NCBI RefSeq assembly: GCF_000153105.1
Contig: NZ_CH672376.1
Span: forward strand, 1,066,817-1,130,816
Reading direction: 5' to 3'
DNA from: Blastopirellula marina DSM 3645
GTDB taxonomy: Bacteria > Planctomycetota > Planctomycetia > Pirellulales > Pirellulaceae
Length of the DNA stretch: 64,000 nucleotides
The notes beneath the pieces are model-generated. The model was given only the letters and a program-made list of their open reading frames with translations, had not been told where the DNA came from and did no database searches. This document shows, in pieces, positions 62,102-64,000 of this stretch. Positions within the stretch are counted from its first letter, which is position 1; the number at the start of each line of letters is the position of its first letter. A program made the position numbers and the translations under genes.

Positions 62102-62848
62102 ATGTCTTCGCTCGGTGATTTCTCGCATCAAGCCGCCGCTTACGGCACGTCGCGCCCCAGTTATCCGGCCGAATTTATTTCGCTGCTAGCGGAAAATGCA
62201 GGCGTCGCGGCCGGCGATCCGGTCGTCGATTTGGGTGCAGGAACCGGAATCTCTTCCCACATTTTGGCCAACGCCGGCTTTCGCGTTACCGCGGTCGAGC
62301 CGAACGAAGCGATGCGCAGTCAGGCCAACGTCGCCGGCGTTACCTGGGTCGACGGCACGTTTGACGCGACCGGCTTGCCCGATCAATCGCAGCGTTGGGC
62401 GATCGCGGCGCAAGCGTTTCATTGGGCCCAGCCGCAGAGCGCACTACCAGAGATTCGCCGCATTCTGCAGCCGCAGCGAAAACTGACCCTGCTCTGGAAC
62501 AACCGCGTTGCGGCGACCGGAACCACCGTAGGTTGGACGGAACATGCGATCCGCCGTCATGTGCCGGAATTCAGCGAGGCCTACCGCAACCGCGACTGGG
62601 ATCAAACGCTCGAGTCGACTGGTGATTTTCAGTTCGTCGGTCGCAGCGAGACGAAGCATGCGGTGCTGATGTCGCCCCAGCGCTACCTGCAGCTGTGGCG
62701 CAGTCACAACCGGTTGAGTCACATCGCCGGGCCAGAGCGGCTAGAAACGCTTTTGACGGAACTGGCCGAGTATCTAAAACGAGAAGAAGTGCCGCAGATC
62801 GAAGTGGTTTATAAGTGCGAAGCTTGGACGGCCGAGCGTGTGGGGTAG
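62102..62848 (+). CDS. SAM-dependent methyltransferase
   Basis: A 248-residue class I methyltransferase. Motif I is VVDLGAGTGISSHIL, with Glu in VTAVEPNEAM binding the ribose, and the AFHWAQ and LWNNR parts follow as in UbiE/small-molecule methyltransferases. ATG 62102 is chosen; the frame upstream starts with TTG. Substrate unknown. Confidence 0.85.
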   Translation: MSSLGDFSHQAAAYGTSRPSYPAEFISLLAENAGVAAGDPVVDLGAGTGISSHILANAGFRVTAVEPNEAMRSQANVAGVTWVDGTFDATGLPDQSQRWAIAAQAFHWAQPQSALPEIRRILQPQRKLTLLWNNRVAATGTTVGWTEHAIRRHVPEFSEAYRNRDWDQTLESTGDFQFVGRSETKHAVLMSPQRYLQLWRSHNRLSHIAGPERLETLLTELAEYLKREEVPQIEVVYKCEAWTAERVG

Positions 62849-62884
62849 TGCAGTAATCATCGGGCCAAGGCCTGGCCGACAAAT

Positions 62885-62918
62885 ATGCGATCCGCCTGAA
62901 GGTTTGGGCGGATCGCAT
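62885..62918. terminator. Bidirectional hairpin between convergent genes
   Basis: A perfect 12-bp stem ATGCGATCCGCC/GGCGGATCGCAT (62885-62896, 62907-62918) with a 10-nt loop, between two converging genes. Confidence 0.8.
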
Positions 62919-62935
62919 TCCGTTCTGTTAATCAC

Positions 62936-63853
62936 TTAAAACTCACCCAGAACTTCGCCTCCTTGCGTAGTCGAGAGCGCTCGCCAGGTATCAAGCTGGA
63001 TGTTCTCGGAGATGAACCGAGCCGAGCCGTCGCAGCGCAGCGCTTGCACGCCGCCGGGGTGCCGACTGCGTGAAGCCATCATGGTGGGATTGCTGGTCGA
63101 CGAAGCGGTGCAGGGGAGATTGGCCTGGGGATCGGTGTGGCAAGTGCCGTTGTAGGCGTCGGGCTGCGACGTGTTGGGGGGTAAATAGGTCGTGAACTGC
63201 GATGCGTCTCCCCACCAGGTGAAACCGCGCAGATCGGTTCCTTTGCCTTGCAGCACTTCGGATGCGAGCAGCGTGTTGGATGTGCCGTCCACGATATCGC
63301 GGAACCCGTAGAACTTGTCGAGGGTGCTGGAGTTTTGCGAGAACGGAGCTTTGCCAAAGGTAACGCCGTTCAGGGTCGCTTGCTGAGCGTATCCGGTGTT
63401 ACCGTAGTTGACGGCGTAGTTGTGTGAGGTCAGGTTCACCCCGCTGGTTGCGATCGGCGCGTTCGGTTCGTCGCTGGGGCAGGTCAGCGTAGCGATGCGC
63501 GTGCTGGTGACGTCGACGTTGGGCGCGCTGCTGTACCGATAGTCGGTGTCGTACATCTTCTGCTCATAGTTGTTGTACAAATTGCCCAATTCCATCTGCG
63601 GCAAGATCGCCAACTGCCAACTCCCCCAGCAGCAGCCGTTCACGCCGGCCGGCAGGTTGTTGTAGGTGTCGTGATAGGTGTGCATCGCCAAGCCGAGCTG
63701 CTTCAAGTTGTTCGAGCATTGCATCCGTCGCGCCGCTTCGCGGGCTTGCTGCACTGCCGGTAACAGCAGCGCGATCAAGACGCCGATAATTGCGATGACG
63801 ACTAACAGTTCGACCAAGGTGAACCCGCGTGTTTTGTGGTGCGGAAGAGTCAT
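62936..63853 (-). CDS. DUF1559 prepilin-like protein (cassette 5)
   Basis: A 305-residue protein with leader [10 protein letters not shown], Gly10-Phe11 cut site, hydrophobic helix and [13 protein letters not shown]. The middle ([18 protein letters not shown]) resembles the other copies, but this one is more distant from the tandem pair. Preceded on the same strand by the 3' end of a probable lipoprotein gene at 63924, so the order is reversed relative to the other cassettes. Confidence 0.92.
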   Translation of the reverse strand: MTLPHHKTRGFTLVELLVVIAIIGVLIALLLPAVQQAREAARRMQCSNNLKQLGLAMHTYHDTYNNLPAGVNGCCWGSWQLAILPQMELGNLYNNYEQKMYDTDYRYSSAPNVDVTSTRIATLTCPSDEPNAPIATSGVNLTSHNYAVNYGNTGYAQQATLNGVTFGKAPFSQNSSTLDKFYGFRDIVDGTSNTLLASEVLQGKGTDLRGFTWWGDASQFTTYLPPNTSQPDAYNGTCHTDPQANLPCTASSTSNPTMMASRSRHPGGVQALRCDGSARFISENIQLDTWRALSTTQGGEVLGEF

Positions 63854-63923
63854 GGTTTTGGTTCCCGAATCGTAAAAAGAAAGGAGGAATGCGCGCTATG
63901 AGTTTTGTCGCGTCGCGGCGCCG

Positions 63924-64000
63924 TTAAGGAATCGCCAGGTCAAAACGATTTTCGCCGCCATCTTCGACGACCACGGTTTGAGCGCTTTTGGTGTTCCAAG
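63924..64000 (-). CDS. Partial C-terminus of a probable cassette 5 lipoprotein
   Basis: The minus strand from the window end reads WNTKSAQTVVVEDGGENRF and then DLAIP before TAA at 63924-63926. It resembles the end of the cassette 1 lipoprotein (TSELTVEVMDPGENVFTFAL). Only 24 residues are in the window, so the call rests on this and on position beside a DUF1559 gene. Confidence 0.55.
   Translation of the reverse strand, partial: WNTKSAQTVVVEDGGENRFDLAIP

Noticed and set aside
1-64000. CRISPR arrays, prophage or insertion sequences
   Set aside because: No regularly spaced repeats, transposase, integrase or phage structural genes were seen.

Overview
The window looks like a planctomycete chromosome segment, most likely Pirellulaceae (Blastopirellula/Bremerella/Rhodopirellula type). 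The supporting signs are: five genes for DUF1559 prepilin-like proteins (N-terminal [22 protein letters not shown] segment, C-terminal HPGGV-x5-DG motif), DUF1549/DUF1553 and DUF1501 secreted proteins, a 'PVC-type' cytochrome with HEAT repeats, 3-keto-disaccharide hydrolase (DUF1080) domains, sigma factors paired with Ser/Thr kinases or anti-sigma factors, and moderately high GC. All identifications come from reading translations and motifs; no database search was possible.

Layout. 0-3.1 kb: an acyl-CoA ligase-like gene, then a two-gene cassette of lower GC (a possible Tse2-like ADP-ribosyltransferase toxin followed after 2 bp by a TPR protein). 3.1-5.1 kb: DUF1559 plus lipoprotein cassette 1 behind a near-consensus promoter. 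5.1-10 kb: secreted alpha/beta hydrolase, coiled-coil protein, and an SNF2 helicase with a small upstream partner. 10-11.1 kb: a gene-free, repeat-rich stretch. 11-15 kb: a membrane protein, a Cys-rich small protein, and an ECF sigma/Ser-Thr kinase pair. 15-18 kb: a TolC-like outer membrane protein and a two-domain multicopper oxidase with a long C-terminal tail, probably for copper handling. 18-24.3 kb: small conserved genes, a TPR lipoprotein, two overlapping DUF21/CBS (CorC-like) membrane genes and a fused ABC-2 permease. 24.4-31.1 kb: one probable operon of sigma factor, anti-sigma-like protein, secreted coiled-coil protein, DUF1549/1553 protein, DUF1501 protein and a small LTxxQ-type periplasmic protein, closed by a strong terminator.

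31-36.4 kb: DUF1080 protein, a second sigma/anti-sigma pair whose anti-sigma carries a large predicted extracytoplasmic domain, DUF1559 cassette 2 and a secreted endonuclease/exonuclease/phosphatase. 36.4-40 kb: a TMTC-like membrane protein with TPRs and a UxaA-family dehydratase. 40-44 kb: the housekeeping block rpmF-fabD-fabG-acpP-fabF (fatty acid synthesis) with a consensus promoter and a terminator. 44-47.5 kb: a second sigma/kinase pair and an MscS-type channel. 47.6-48.8 kb: divergent Rrf2 regulator and protoglobin genes around a perfect 28-bp palindrome that covers the protoglobin -35 element. 49-53 kb: a 1340-residue PVC-type cytochrome. 53.15 kb: tRNA-Arg(UCU). 53.4-55.5 kb: a bestrophin and a response regulator fused to a GHKL ATPase. 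55.9-59.2 kb: two tandemly duplicated DUF1559-lipoprotein cassettes. 59.3-62.8 kb: membrane protein, M28 peptidase, GT9 glycosyltransferase, methyltransferase. 62.9-64 kb: a fifth DUF1559 gene on the minus strand, with the 3' end of a probable lipoprotein partner running off the window.

The recurring themes are envelope and secretion proteins and extracytoplasmic signalling: four sigma factors, two kinases, two anti-sigma candidates and one GHKL regulator in 64 kb. The best candidates for something undescribed are the toxin-like/TPR cassette, the Rrf2-protoglobin switch, the repeated DUF1559-lipoprotein modules and the sigma-controlled DUF1549/DUF1501/LTxxQ operon.
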